Notes under the pieces: generated by a model
Told to the model about the DNA's origin: nothing
Databases searched by the model: none
The model's input: only the letters and a program-made list of their open reading frames with translations
NCBI GenBank assembly: GCA_947561585.1
Contig: CANNZV010001043.1
Coordinates: 251,467 to 315,466 of the forward strand
DNA length: 64,000 bases
From: Caprella mutica
Taxonomy: Eukaryota; Arthropoda; Malacostraca; Amphipoda; Caprellidae
Direction of reading: 5' to 3'
Program-made: the position numbers and the translations under genes
Shown here: piece by piece, positions 1-11,389 of the stretch
How positions within the stretch are numbered: position 1 is the stretch's first letter
Layout: each line of letters opens with the position of its first letter

Positions 1-886
1 ATCCAAAAAAGATCTGCATGGAGTTGGTCTGTCAAGTACGAATTGGGCAGTACCATCGGTTGTAGGTTTAGATTTTAATACAATATATTGTTTACTTAAG
101 AGGAATATACGATGTAGATCAAGTGGAGGAATATGGGCTTCTGCTTGAAGTGAGAGCTCCGGACTTGATTTTCTAGCACCAAGGATTACTCTTAAACAAG
201 CATTCTGCACTGAGTCAAGCTTCTTTAGATTGCTTGGGGAAGCTCCCCCGTATATTACTGCTTCATAGTCAATCTTGGATCTTATATATGCTACGTAGAA
301 ATTCCTTAGTACTTTTGTTGTTGCACCATATTTAACAGTTGAGAAGGATTTTAAGATGTCTATTCTTTTCAGACAGTCATTTTTCAGATATTCTATGTGA
401 CATTTGAAAGTGAGATTAGGAGAGTCCATCATCAACCCCAAGAGTTTTTGTTCTTTTTTATACTGTAATGCTTGATTTCTCAATCTGAAATTTGGACATG
501 GAATCCTTTTTTTAGTATAATGTTGCACTACAGTTTTAATGGGGTTGATGATCAGACCCCACTCCTCTGACCATTCTTCAAATTTATTAAGATATGCTTG
601 CATTTTTATTCGAACATCTTCTGATTCCTTACAAGAGCATACGACAGTTATATCATCTGCATACATAAAAATTTCGACATTGTTATCTTGGGGAATATCT
701 TTCATCATGAGATTAAATAACAGGGGTGATAAGATGGCACCCTGTGGGGTCCCAGCTATTTGTTCATAAGCATCAGATAGTGTTCCTTCTAGCATAGTAT
801 TAATAGATCTGTCTTTAAAATAGTTATGTAGCCATTTCAATAAGTTACCATGAACACCACTTCTTCTTAACTTAAGAATAACCCCA
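1..886 (-). pseudogene. Non-LTR ORF2, C-terminal reverse transcriptase part (out of frame)
   Basis: Reading the minus strand in a different frame from the upstream ORF2 segment gives uninterrupted reverse transcriptase palm and thumb sequence to the window edge. It contains the GTPQGAILSPLLFN-type block (around 700-760) and the catalytic YADD box encoded at 652-663. Downstream of that the translation continues as the conserved post-RT region typical of jockey/CR1 ORF2 (repeated Y-I-R-S-K-I-D-Y-type block near 255-290). The break lies just after the palm motif S-A-F-D-T at about 880-890, where a G-rich stretch (GGGGTGATGGGG) is a natural site for a small indel. The reading is direct from the sequence. 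Which base was lost or gained is inference. Confidence 0.85.
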
Positions 887-2686
887 TCACCCCATTGTGT
901 CAAACGCACTTTTCAAATCTATATAAACAACTACACATATATCCCTTGCATCAATAGCTTGCCTAATCGAATGTTCAATGCGCAGCAAGACATCGATCGT
1001 ACCTATACCTCTTCTGAAGCCACACATGATATTAGGGAGAATGTTATTGGTCTCAACAATGTATTCTAGTCTACTCTTTATGATTCTTTCTAGGAGCTTG
1101 CCTACACAGGATAGAAGAGAAATTGGCCTATAGGATGAGACTGAGTGTTTGTCCTTACCAGGCTTTAAAATAGGAACTACCAGGCCTGATTTCCATATTT
1201 TAGGAAAAATACCAGTTCTGAAACTTTGATTGAACATACACAGCAACTCAGCCAATTGTGAGGGTTGTAAATACCTTAGCATCACATTAGATATATTGTC
1301 TGCTCCAGGAGAAGAGTTGTTTGTCTGAGATAGGGCTGTAGTGAGCTCGTTGTATGTGATGTCATGGTTGTATTGAGGGTCTACATGGTTTTGTTCACCT
1401 ATATTGCTTCCCAATAGGTCCACCATTATGGGGTTATGATTACTAGGTAATTTTGTGAATTCAGCAGCCAGTAAATTGCTTTTTTCTTTCAGGTCTGAAA
1501 TATGATGACCATTATGCTGAAATATCACATTTTCTTGAGAAGTATGTCCTTTCAACCTCCTAAACTTTTTCCAGACTACTGAATAAGGAGTGTCAAACTG
1601 AATGGAGTTTATGAATTCTCTAAAGCTGTTTCTTTTCTTCTTCTTTATTATTTTTTGGGCTTCTCTAAGTCTGGTTCTATATTCAGTAACATTTTCTTGT
1701 GTAGGATGAAGAAGAAGTCTGCGATAAGCTTGTTTCCTATGGCTAACAGCATCTGAACAGTCTGTGTCCCACCATGGTAGACTTTTTCGAATTTTAATTT
1801 TACCACTGGATTTTTTTATACATTTCTCTGCAGACTGGTTCAATCTATTCAGAAAGTCCTCAGCTAATGTATCTATATTATTAGGCTGGGTAAGGCAAGT
1901 TTCTGGAATATTCTTTGCAAATTCTGTAAGGTTTTCTTTGCTAAATTTCAGTTTTGGCCTGACTTTACTTTCATAGAATTCAGGTTGCCTGTTCAAAACT
2001 ACTCCTATCGGAAGATGATCACTTCCAATGTCATGCAGATGGGAAATGGTTATGTCAGGAGAAATATGTGGGGAACAAAAAACTAGATCTAAGGACGAGA
2101 GTTGACCAGTGTGCGAGTTTATATGGGTGTAGAAATCAGGTGGGTTTATTAGCACTAAATTATGATTCAGAATGAGTTGTTCTATAGCTCTACCTGAGGG
2201 ATTTGGTCTAACGCATCTATTGGAAATGGCTCTTGAATGAGCATTGAAATCCCCAACTATCAAGTAGTTTTCATGTAATTGATTAACATAATGGAGAAAT
2301 TCTTGTATTGTCATATTTTTATTAGGATTGTAAACATTTAGTAAAGATACTTTAAAGTTATTTTTTAAATAAATTTCTATAGCTTGGATTTCAAGTACCC
2401 CACCTACAAATGGTATTATGGGAATATTTTTATATTGAATGCCCCTCTTTATAATGATGCCAAGCCCTCCCCCATTCATGTGCTCTCTATGATGCCAGAT
2501 GGCTGAATAGCCATGAAATTTAGGCTCAAACTTTCTATTTGTAATCCATGTCTCGCAAAGGGCCATGTAATCAGGCTTTGATGTATATAGTTTGATTTTT
2601 ATCTCTCCTAATTTATTATTTATGCTTCTACAGTTTAGTTGAATGCCTGATAAATTAGATTGATGGGCAAGAGCTATTTTTTGGAT
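887..2686 (-). CDS. Non-LTR ORF2: endonuclease plus N-terminal reverse transcriptase
   Basis: The frame is open from just after a TAA at 2687-2689 to the break at 887. The first in-frame ATG is at 2566, but homology-like sequence (I-Q-L-N-C-R-S-I block) starts upstream of it, so translation probably enters from ORF1 by reinitiation or a -1 shift. ORF1 ends at 2674-2676 inside an A-rich tract, overlapping this frame by about 13 nt. Visible motifs: APE-type endonuclease (LCETWI, the G-D-F-N-A-H-S box near residue 105 from the ATG, and S-D-H-L-P near residue 185), then RT motifs with W-K-S-G-L-V-V-P-I-L-K-P-G-K, the Y-R-P-I-S-L-L block and V-Y-I-D-L-K-S-A-F-D at the end. About 560 residues follow the ATG, roughly two thirds of a full ORF2. 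Confidence 0.85.
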   Translation of the reverse strand: MQKIALAHQSNLSGIQLNCRSINNKLGEIKIKLYTSKPDYMALCETWITNRKFEPKFHGYSAIWHHREHMNGGGLGIIIKRGIQYKNIPIIPFVGGVLEIQAIEIYLKNNFKVSLLNVYNPNKNMTIQEFLHYVNQLHENYLIVGDFNAHSRAISNRCVRPNPSGRAIEQLILNHNLVLINPPDFYTHINSHTGQLSSLDLVFCSPHISPDITISHLHDIGSDHLPIGVVLNRQPEFYESKVRPKLKFSKENLTEFAKNIPETCLTQPNNIDTLAEDFLNRLNQSAEKCIKKSSGKIKIRKSLPWWDTDCSDAVSHRKQAYRRLLLHPTQENVTEYRTRLREAQKIIKKKKRNSFREFINSIQFDTPYSVVWKKFRRLKGHTSQENVIFQHNGHHISDLKEKSNLLAAEFTKLPSNHNPIMVDLLGSNIGEQNHVDPQYNHDITYNELTTALSQTNNSSPGADNISNVMLRYLQPSQLAELLCMFNQSFRTGIFPKIWKSGLVVPILKPGKDKHSVSSYRPISLLSCVGKLLERIIKSRLEYIVETNNILPNIMCGFRRGIGTIDVLLRIEHSIRQAIDARDICVVVYIDLKSAFDTMG

Positions 2687-4362
2687 TTATTTTTTCTCTT
2701 ATTCTTTCTTTTTTTAGATTGTTTCTGCAGCTGAGCTTCAGCTCTTCGCTTCCTATTATTATTTACTGCTTCTGGTTCATTCTCATTTTCATCTCTAACT
2801 GTTTCATGAGTAGAAAGATCTGTAGATGAGTCACTGCTCAAAACTCCATCGTCCTCAGGTTCACTAAATAAGTCTATGTCACCTACAGCAGTTTTGATGG
2901 GTGAACTCAAATTAGTAACCTCTTTGTTGGTTTCAGTTTCAATATTCTTTGTGCTCTTGTGTGTTTTATATTTAAATTTATGGCTGAAAATCTGATCAAC
3001 AATGGTATTATTTGTATCTTCTGAATGAGCTTTTTTGATGAATATTTGATGAATTATTTCTGATATGGCTTCTTTCAGTTTGTCTAGAAATGAGTCGGAT
3101 TCTAAAGCAGGTGATTTGTTCTCAGACGGATAAGTTATAGGATGTTCAGTTTGTTGTTCTGCATCTTTAACCATTTTTGTTCTATGCATACCTGTAGTGA
3201 TGTCTCTGTATGATGGAGTAGCTGATGAACTTTGCAAGTTTGTTTGTTTTGTTTGTTGCATCTTACTGTTTAGTCTGGGGTTTTGTATTTGCAGTTTTGC
3301 TTCATTGTAGCTTATATTGTCTCTTTGTCTTATAAATTCTATCTTTCTTGCAGATTCATAGTATTCACAGTCTCTGGAATTGGCCTTGTGATTCCCACTA
3401 CAATTGGCGCAGTGGAATTCCCGAGGAGCTTTTGAACAGTCATCTTTATTATGGTTTTCTCCACACAGAAGACACCTAGGATTAACAGATTTACAACTCT
3501 TTGCAAAGTGGCCAATCCTTTGGCATTTGAAACATTGCCTTGGAAGGCCAACATAGGGTCTAACTTTGAAGAAGCAGTGAGCTATTGTCACTGCTGATGG
3601 AAGTACTTCTCCATCAAATGTCAACTTAATAGTGACCGAGGGTTCCCATCCATCACCATTAGATTTTTTTCGTTGAAGTCTTTCAACTTTTACCAATTGA
3701 GCGTTTGAATCTTTCACCTTAAGATATTTCTTAATACTAGAGATATCTTCATCAATACTGATTGGTGAAATAACACCAAGTTTAAATTTTTCTGAATTTG
3801 GTTTGTAGCATACTACATCCCATTGCCCTATTTTTGTTATTTCTAATAATTCCCTGAAATTTATATTGTCAACACATTCTCTTTTAAATTCTACTACAAT
3901 TATGTTAAGTTTTTGGTTTGATCTAACATCTTTGATTGAGTCACAATACTCGTTGAACTTTGATTGAGTGAAATACTCGTGAAATCTGATTGGATTGTTC
4001 ATCATTTGCCTATTATTTTGGTCCGTAGGTTTAATAATAACTACACTATTCTGTCCAAGACTATTCATAGTATGATTGGAGGGCAGAGACTTTAATCTTT
4101 GAGAGGAACCATTATTTTGGAGACTGTCTTCAAGACTATCAATGCCACCAGCAGCCGTTGCAGCATCAGTTGATTGTGAACAAGGAAACTGGGTTTCAGG
4201 GATTATATATGCCTTATTTTTATAGGAAGGATCATGAAGATTTGTGACAGTGTTACTTTGTTCATTGATGTTTGTGGCACATGTTTGTACTTGTACTTTA
4301 TGGGTCTCATATTGAGATTCATATGCCAGGATCTGATCACTTGGACTTGGTGAGAGTTCCAT
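2674..4362 (-). CDS. Non-LTR ORF1: nucleic-acid-binding Gag-like protein with CCHC knuckles
   Basis: 562 codons, intact, ATG at 4362. The N-terminal about 130 residues are Ser/Asn/Gln-rich and look disordered. The middle carries an RRM/PRE_C2HC-like fold region (roughly residues 130-275). There follow three zinc knuckles in residues 276-335: CFKCQRIGHFAKSC, CLLCGENHNKDDC and CANCSGNHKANSRDC. The tail is Lys/Arg-rich (KRKNKRKNKSKK), as expected for an RNA chaperone that packages the element transcript. This arrangement is typical of jockey-clade ORF1. It sits immediately upstream of ORF2 with a short overlap. Confidence 0.9.
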   Translation of the reverse strand: MELSPSPSDQILAYESQYETHKVQVQTCATNINEQSNTVTNLHDPSYKNKAYIIPETQFPCSQSTDAATAAGGIDSLEDSLQNNGSSQRLKSLPSNHTMNSLGQNSVVIIKPTDQNNRQMMNNPIRFHEYFTQSKFNEYCDSIKDVRSNQKLNIIVVEFKRECVDNINFRELLEITKIGQWDVVCYKPNSEKFKLGVISPISIDEDISSIKKYLKVKDSNAQLVKVERLQRKKSNGDGWEPSVTIKLTFDGEVLPSAVTIAHCFFKVRPYVGLPRQCFKCQRIGHFAKSCKSVNPRCLLCGENHNKDDCSKAPREFHCANCSGNHKANSRDCEYYESARKIEFIRQRDNISYNEAKLQIQNPRLNSKMQQTKQTNLQSSSATPSYRDITTGMHRTKMVKDAEQQTEHPITYPSENKSPALESDSFLDKLKEAISEIIHQIFIKKAHSEDTNNTIVDQIFSHKFKYKTHKSTKNIETETNKEVTNLSSPIKTAVGDIDLFSEPEDDGVLSSDSSTDLSTHETVRDENENEPEAVNNNRKRRAEAQLQKQSKKRKNKRKNKSKK

Positions 4363-4800
4363 TTTGGTTATTTTATAGCATTGATCAGCAAGTACAGGAC
4401 CACAAGTAGATACAATACAGTCTAAGTCTATCTATTATATTTCTAAACACCTACCTACCTAGTTTAACAGAGTTTGAAATCTAATTAAGGGAAAAAAAAA
4501 AAAAAAAAAAAAGACAGACTGGCTAGAGAGAAGTCTTCCAAGCAAAAAGTTTGGTCTAGTTAAGTGTTTAGACTATAACCATTGCCTGTAGAGAACTCAA
4601 AAGATTCAACTAGCAGCCCAACTTACAGAAAATAAACAATAGTCATGAACCCAGGTACTAGCTGAAACTAGATTCTAAACATATGTAATTTAGAAAATGT
4701 TACAGCTAGGCTAGGTCTATTTGGTTGAAGATTTTCAGTTATGTCAAAGTGTGGCTATCCTACCTACATTAAATTATCTACCTACTTGATGCCGACTACC
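4363..4800. other. Intergenic or 5' UTR of the non-LTR element
   Basis: No convincing coding sequence. It holds a run of about 20 A (4493-4512) and several TACCTACCTACC-like stretches. It could be the 5' UTR of the minus-strand retrotransposon; no promoter motif can be assigned. Confidence 0.4.
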
Positions 4801-4809
4801 CTCAAGCCA
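4801..4809 (+). repeat. Left 9-bp target duplication of FB1
   Basis: CTCAAGCCA directly precedes the terminal GGCA of the element; the identical 9-mer follows its other end at 16891-16899. Confidence 0.9.
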
Positions 4810-4843
4810 GGCACTAACTAAAATGCGGAAAAAAAACGTGAGC

Positions 4844-4871
4844 GTGACGTGAGCGTGCACGCTCACGTCAC
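4844..4871. repeat. Subterminal 28-bp perfect palindrome (left arm of FB1)
   Basis: A perfect self-complementary 28-mer centred on GTGCAC, beginning 35 bp inside the left end. A 24-bp palindrome with the same core lies at 16832-16855, 36 bp inside the right end. The symmetric placement suggests a transposase-binding site; this function is inferred. Confidence 0.75.
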
Positions 4872-5092
4872 TTAGTATTGACTAAAACACGGAAAATGGA
4901 ATTTGCGTGCACGCCCACGCAACTAAGTTGACTAAAACATGGAAAAGTGGAATTTCATGGAATTTCTTGGCGTGCACGCTCACGCAACTGTCTAAAACGC
5001 GGAAAAAATGAAATTATTGGCGTGCACGCTCACGCAACTGTCTAAAATGCGGAAAAAAAGAATTGGCGTGCACGCTCACGCAACGGTCAAAA

Positions 5093-5995
5093 ATATTTTT
5101 GACTCAAATATTTTTGGCTCAAATATTTTTGACTCAAATATTTTTGACTCAAATATTTTTGACTCAAATATTTTTGACTCAATATTTTTGACTCAAATAT
5201 TTTTGACTCAAATATTTTTGACTCAAATATTTTTGACTCAAATATTTTTGACTCAAATATTTTTGACTCAAATATGTTTGACTCAAATATTTTTGACTCA
5301 AATATTTTTGACTCAAATATTTTTGACTCAAATATTTTTGACTCAAATATTTTTGACTCAAATATTTTTGACTCAAATATTTTTGACTCAAATATTTTTG
5401 ACTCAAATATTTTTGACTCAAATATTTTTGACTCAAATATTTTTGACTCAAATATTTTTGACTCAAATATTTTTGACTCAAATATTTTTGACTCAAATAT
5501 TTTTGACTCAAATATTTTTGACTCAAATATTTTTGACTCAAATATTTTTGACTCAAATATTTTTGACTCAAATATTTTTGACTCAAATATTTTTGACTCA
5601 AATATTTTGACTCAAATATTTTTGACTCAAATATTTTTGACTCAAATATTTTTGACTCAAATATTTTTGACTCAAATATTTTTGACTCAAATATTTTTGA
5701 CTCAAATATTTTTGACTCAAATATTTTTGACTCAAATATTTTTGACTCAAATATTTTTGACTCAAATATTTTTGACTCAAATATTTTTGACTCAAATATT
5801 TTTGACTCAAATATTTTGACTCAAATATTTTTGTCTCAAATATTTTTGGCTCAAATATTTTTGACTCAAATATTTTTAACTCAAATATTTTGACTCAAAT
5901 ATTTTTGACTCAAATATTTTTGACTCAAATATTTTTGGCTCAAATATATTTGGCACAAATATTTTTAACTCAAATATTTTGAATCAAATATATTC
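5093..5995 (+). repeat. 15-bp tandem array (GACTCAAATATTTTT)n, left arm
   Basis: About 60 copies of GACTCAAATATTTTT, nearly identical in the centre and degenerating toward 5990 (GGCTCAAA, AACTCAAA, GGCACAAA variants). The length, 15 bp, keeps several reading frames open on both strands, but the resulting proteins are pure repeats and are not genes. It corresponds in inverse orientation to the shorter array at 14020-14275. Confidence 0.95.
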
Positions 5996-6109
5996 TTTAA
6001 AGATATATATTTTTAATTAATATTATTTTTTTCTTTTACTATTGATAACCCATTATTTTTATGGGAAGTACACTATAGTTAGTGAAATTGAAATATAAAT
6101 ATAAATTAG

Positions 6110-9100
6110 CGTGACGATATATTAATTTTATAATATAATTTTGAACGGAATTATGTGATGCATGAAAGGAACGTGCGTCACGCAACTTAATTAGCACAAT
6201 GATGACAGAAAATATAAATTGGCGTGACGATATCAATTGTAGAATTTACTATTGTATGGAATTATGTGTTGGCGCGATAGAAACGTGCGGCACGCTGCTT
6301 AGTGAAAAAATGACAGAAATTATAAATTAGCGTGACGATATCAATTGTATAGTAAAATATCGGATGGAACTATGTGTTGGCGTGATAGAAACGTGCGGCA
6401 CGCTGCTTAGTGAAAAGATAACAGAAATTTTAAATTAGCCTGACGATATCAATTGTATAGTAAAATATCGGATGGAACTATGTGTTGGCGTGATAGAAAC
6501 GTGCGGCACGCTGCTTAGTGAAAAGATAACAGAAATTTTAAATTAGCCTGACGATATCAATTGTATAGTATAATATCGGATGGAACTATGTGTTGGCGTG
6601 ATAGAAACGTGCGGCACGCTGCTTAGTGAAAAGATAACCGAAATTATAAATTAGCGTGACGATATCAATTGTATAGTAAAATATCGGATGGAACTATGTG
6701 TTGGCGTGATAGAAACGTGCGGCACGCTGCTTAGTGGAAAGATAACCGAAATTATAAATTAGCCTGACAATATCAATTGTATAGTATAATAACGGATGGA
6801 ACTATATGTTGGCGTGATAGAAACGTGCGGCACACAGCTTAGTGAAAAGATAACCGAAATTATAAATTAGCGTGACGATATCAATTGTATAGTAAAATAT
6901 CGGATGGAACTATGTGTTGGCGTGATAGAAACGTGCGGCACGCTGCTTAGTGGAAAGATAACCGAAATTATAAATTAGCATGACGATATCAATTGTATAG
7001 TATAATATCGGATGGAATTATGTGTTGGCGTGATAGAAACGTGCAGCCCGCTGCTTGGTGAAAAAATAACCGAAATTATAAATCAGCGTGACGATATCAA
7101 TTGTATAGTATAATATCGGATGGAATTATGTGTTGGCGTGATAGAAACGTGCGGCACACAGCTTAGTGAAAAGATAACCGAAATTATAAATTAGCATGAC
7201 GATATCAATTGTATAGTATGATAACGGATGGAACTATATGTTGGCGTGATAGAAACGTGCGGCACACAGCTTAGTGAAAAGATAACAAAAATTATAAATT
7301 AGCATGACGATATCAATTGTATAGTATAATATCGGATGGAATTAAGTGTTGGCGTGATAGAAACGTGCAGCCCGCTGCTTGGTGAAAAAATAACCGAAAT
7401 TATAAATTAGCGTGACGATATCAATTGTATAGTATAATATCGGATGGAACTATGTGTTGGCGTGATAGAAACGTGCGGCACGCTGCTTAGTGAAAAGATA
7501 ACAGAAATTTTAAATTAGCCTGACGATATCAATTGTATAGTAAAATATCGGATGGAACTATGTGTTGGCGCGATAGAAACGTGCGGCACACTGCTTAGTG
7601 AATAGATAACAAAAATTATAAATTAGCGTGACGAAATCAATTGTATAGTATAATATCGGATGGAACTATGTGTTGGCGTGATAGAAACGTGCGGCACGCT
7701 GCTTAGTGAAAAGATAACAGAAATTTTAAATTAGCCTGACGATATCAATTGTATAGTAAAATATCGGATGGAACTATGTGTTAGCGCGATAGAAACGTGC
7801 GGCACGCTGCTTAGTGAAAAGATGACAGAAATTATAAATTAGCGTGACGATATCAATTGTATCGTAAAATATCGGATGGAACTATGTGTTGGCGTGATAG
7901 AAACGTGCGGCACGCTGCTTAGTGAAAAGATAACAGAAATTTTAAATTAGCCTGACGATATCAATTGTATAGTAAAATATCGGATGGAACTATGTGTTGG
8001 CGTGATAGAAACGTGCGGCACGCTGCTTAGTGGAAAGATAACCGAAATTATAAATTAGCCTGACAATATCAATTGTATAGTATAATAACGGATGGAACTA
8101 TGTGTTGGCGTGATAGAAACGTGCGGCACACAGCTTAGTGAAAAGATAACCGAAATTATAAATTAGCATGACGATATCAATTGTATAGTATGATAACGGA
8201 TGGAACTATATGTTGGCGTGATAGAAACGTGCGGCACACAGCTTAGTGAAAAGATAACAAAAATTATAAATTAGCATGACGATATCAATTGTATAGTATA
8301 ATATCGGATGGAATTAAGTGTTGGCGTGATAGAAACGTGCAGCCCGCTGCTTGGTGAAAAAATAACCGAAATTATAAATTAGCGTGACGATATCAATTGT
8401 ATAGTATAATATCGGATGGAACTATGTGTTGGCGTGATAGAAACGTGCGGCACGCTGCTTAGTGAAAAGATAACAGAAATTTTAAATTAGCCTGACGATA
8501 TCAATTGTATAGTAAAATATCGGATGGAACTATGTGTTGGCGCGATAGAAACGTGCGGCACACTGCTTAGTGAATAGATAACAAAAATTATAAATTAGCG
8601 TGACGAAATCAATTGTATAGTATAATATCGGATGGAACTATGTGTTGGCGTGATAGAAACGTGCGGCACGCTGCTTAGTGAAAAGATAACAGAAATTTTA
8701 AATTAGCCTGACGATATCAATTGTATAGTAAAATATCGGATGGAACTATGTGTTAGCGCGATAGAAACGTGCGGCACGCTGCTTAGTGAAAAGATGACAG
8801 AAATTATAAATTAGCGTGACGATATCAATTGTATCGTAAAATATCGGATGGAACTATGTGTTGGCGTGATAGAAACGTGCGGCACGCTGCTTAGTGAAAA
8901 GATAACAGAAATTTTAAATTAGCCTGACGATATCAATTGTATAGTAAAATATCGGATGGAACTATGTGTTGGCGTGATAGAAACGTGCGGCACGCTGCTT
9001 AGTGGAAAGATAACCGAAATTATAAATTAGCCTGACAATATCAATTGTATAGTATAATAACGGATGGAACTATGTGTTGGCGTGATAGAAACGTGCGGCA

Positions 9101-10835
9101 CACAGCTTAGTGAAAAGATAACCGAAATTATAAATTAGCATGACGATATCAATTGTATAGTATGATAACGGATGGAACTATATGTTGGCGTGATAGAAAC
9201 GTGCGGCACACAGCTTAGTGAAAAGATAACAAAAATTATAAATTAGCATGACGATATCAATTGTATAGTATAATATCGGATGGAATTATGTGTTGGCGTG
9301 ATAGAAACGTGCAGCCCGCTGCTTGGTGAAAAAATAACCGAAATTATAAATCAGCGTGACGATATCAATTGTATAGTATAATATCGGATGGAATTATGTG
9401 TTGGCGTGATAGAAACGTGCGGCACACAGCTTAGTGAAAAGATAACCGAAATTATAAATTAGCATGACGATATCAATTGTATAGTATGATAACGGATGGA
9501 ACTATATGTTGGCGTGATAGAAACGTGCGGCACACAGCTTAGTGAAAAGATAACAAAAATTATAAATTAGCATGACGATATCAATTGTATAGTATAATAT
9601 CGGATGGAATTAAGTGTTGGCGTGATAGAAACGTGCAGCCCGCTGCTTGGTGAAAAAATAACCGAAATTATAAATTAGCGTGACGATATCAATTGTATAG
9701 TATAATATCGGATGGAATTATGTGTTGGCGTGACAGAAACGTGCGGCACGCTGCTTAGTGAAAAGATAACAGAAATTATAAATTAGTGTGACGATATAAA
9801 TTGTATAGTATTATATCGGATGGAATTTTGTGTTGGCGTGACAGAAACGTGCGGCACGCTGCTTAGTGAAAAGATAACAGAAATCTTAAATTAGCGTGAC
9901 GATATCAATTGTATAGTAAAATATCGGATGGAACTATGTGTCGGCGTGATAAAATTGTGCAGCCCGCTGCTTAGTGAAAAGATAACCGAAATTATAAATT
10001 AGCATGACGATATCAATTGTATAGTATAATATCGGATGGAACTATGTGTTGGCGTGATAGAAATGTGCGGCACACTGCTTAGTGAAAAATAGCAAAAATT
10101 ATAAATTAGCGTGACGATATCAATTGTATAGTATAATATCGGATGGAATTATGTGTTGGCGTGATAGAAACGTGCGGCACACAGCTCAGTGAAAAGATAA
10201 CAAAAATTATAAATTAGCATGACGATATCAATTGTATAGTATAATATCGGATGGAATTATGTGTTGGCGTGATAGAAATGTGCGGCACACTGCTTAGTGA
10301 ATAGATAACAAAAATTATAAATTAGCGTGACGAAATCAATTGTATAGTATAATATCGGATGGAACTATGTGTTGGCGTGATAGAAACGTGCAGCCCGCTG
10401 CTTAGTGAAAAGATAACCGAAATTATAAATTAGCCTGACGATATCAATTGTATAGTATAACATCGGATGGAACTATGTGTTGGCGTGATAGAAACGTGCG
10501 GCACACTGCTAAGTGAAAAGATAACAAAAATTATAAATTAGCGTGACGATATCAATTGTATAGTATAATATCGGATGGAATTATGTGTTGGCGTGATAGA
10601 AACGTGCGGCAAACAGCTCAGTGAAAAGATAACAAAAATTATAAATTAGTATGACGATATCAATTGTATAGTATAATATCGGATGGAATTATGTGTTGGC
10701 GTGATAGAAACGTGCAGCCTGCTGCTTAGTGAAAAGATAACCGAAATTATAAATTAGCGAGACGATATCAATTGTATAGTTTGATATCGGATGGATTATG
10801 TGTTGGCGTGATAGAAACGTGCGGCACGCAAATTT
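6110..10835 (+). repeat. 108-bp satellite array (about 43 monomers) with higher-order structure
   Basis: Monomer contains GATAGAAACGTGCGGCACGC, GCTTAGTGAAAAGATAAC and GTGACGATATCAATTGTATA. Successive copies of the GGCGTGATAG site are 108 bp apart (6381, 6489, 6597, 6705). Diagnostic monomer variants recur at 972 bp, which is nine monomers: TTAGCGCGAT at 7781 and 8753, GTATCGTAAA at 7859 and 8831, GTATAGTATG at 7211, 8183 and 9155. The array therefore has a 9-mer higher-order repeat in its middle and diverged monomers at its ends. It is part of the left arm of FB1. Confidence 0.95.
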
Positions 10836-11210
10836 AATTTAATATTTCATAGTAACTTTGATGAATTGCTTATAGTTATATCGTTAATTAATTCAACCAA
10901 ACTATCTTAAATTTTTATAACTAGTCGTAAAAATATATGGTACAGCTAGTCCTAGTTAAGTTTAGAAATTATTATTGTCAGTAGCGTAATTTTGTTCAGC
11001 ACTAGGACATTTAATTTTAATCAAGCCTCAACAGATTCAATTAAATGTTTTTTTACGAAATTATTATATTAGAGTTTAAAGGTTATAAATATGAATTCAA
11101 TCACTATTATTCGGCAAAAATAGAGAGAACCTACTTCTTGAATGCAGTCTCTTAGCAATGAATGTGACGAAAAGGGACACAAGCAGCTCACGGATGGAAG
11201 AGGTGATAAT

Positions 11211-11389
11211 TAGGGCTGGGACAATATGCTCTAAAAACTATAGATCCCTAAAATGTTATAGACGGAGAGAACTAAAGAGTATTGAATGGTTCTAAACCAG
11301 AGGTACATAGTATTCGATATCATTTCATTTAGTTTCGTCTATGATATTTTCGGGATCTATAGTTTTTAGGGCATATTGTCCCAGCCCTA
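11211..11389. mobile_element. 179-bp hAT-type MITE with 8-bp target duplication
   Basis: Inverted ends of about 35 bp starting TAGGGCTGGGACAATATGC on the left, with the complement at the right end, differing at very few positions. Flanks are perfect 8-bp repeats GTGATAAT (11203-11210 and 11390-11397). The YARGG-type terminus and the 8-bp duplication are the hAT superfamily signature. Too short to code. Confidence 0.9.

Larger units (their letters stand above)
1..4490 (-). mobile_element. Jockey-like non-LTR retrotransposon, 3' part beyond window
   Basis: A minus-strand element with two ORFs in the order expected for jockey/CR1-type non-LTR elements: ORF1 (2674-4362) and ORF2 endonuclease-reverse transcriptase (2686 down to 1). 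The 3' end and any A-tail lie beyond position 1. The 5' boundary is unresolved. A plus-strand A-run (4493-4512) and about 300 bp of ordinary sequence separate ORF1 from the 12 kb foldback element that starts at 4810, so the foldback may have landed in the 5' UTR. ORF1 is open along its whole length, whereas ORF2 has one frame break near 885, so this copy cannot be autonomous unless that break is a sequencing error. Confidence 0.9.

Noticed and set aside
5008..5819. Open frames of 140-200 codons on both strands
   Set aside because: They come from a 15-bp repeat, a multiple of three, and encode only five-residue repeats.
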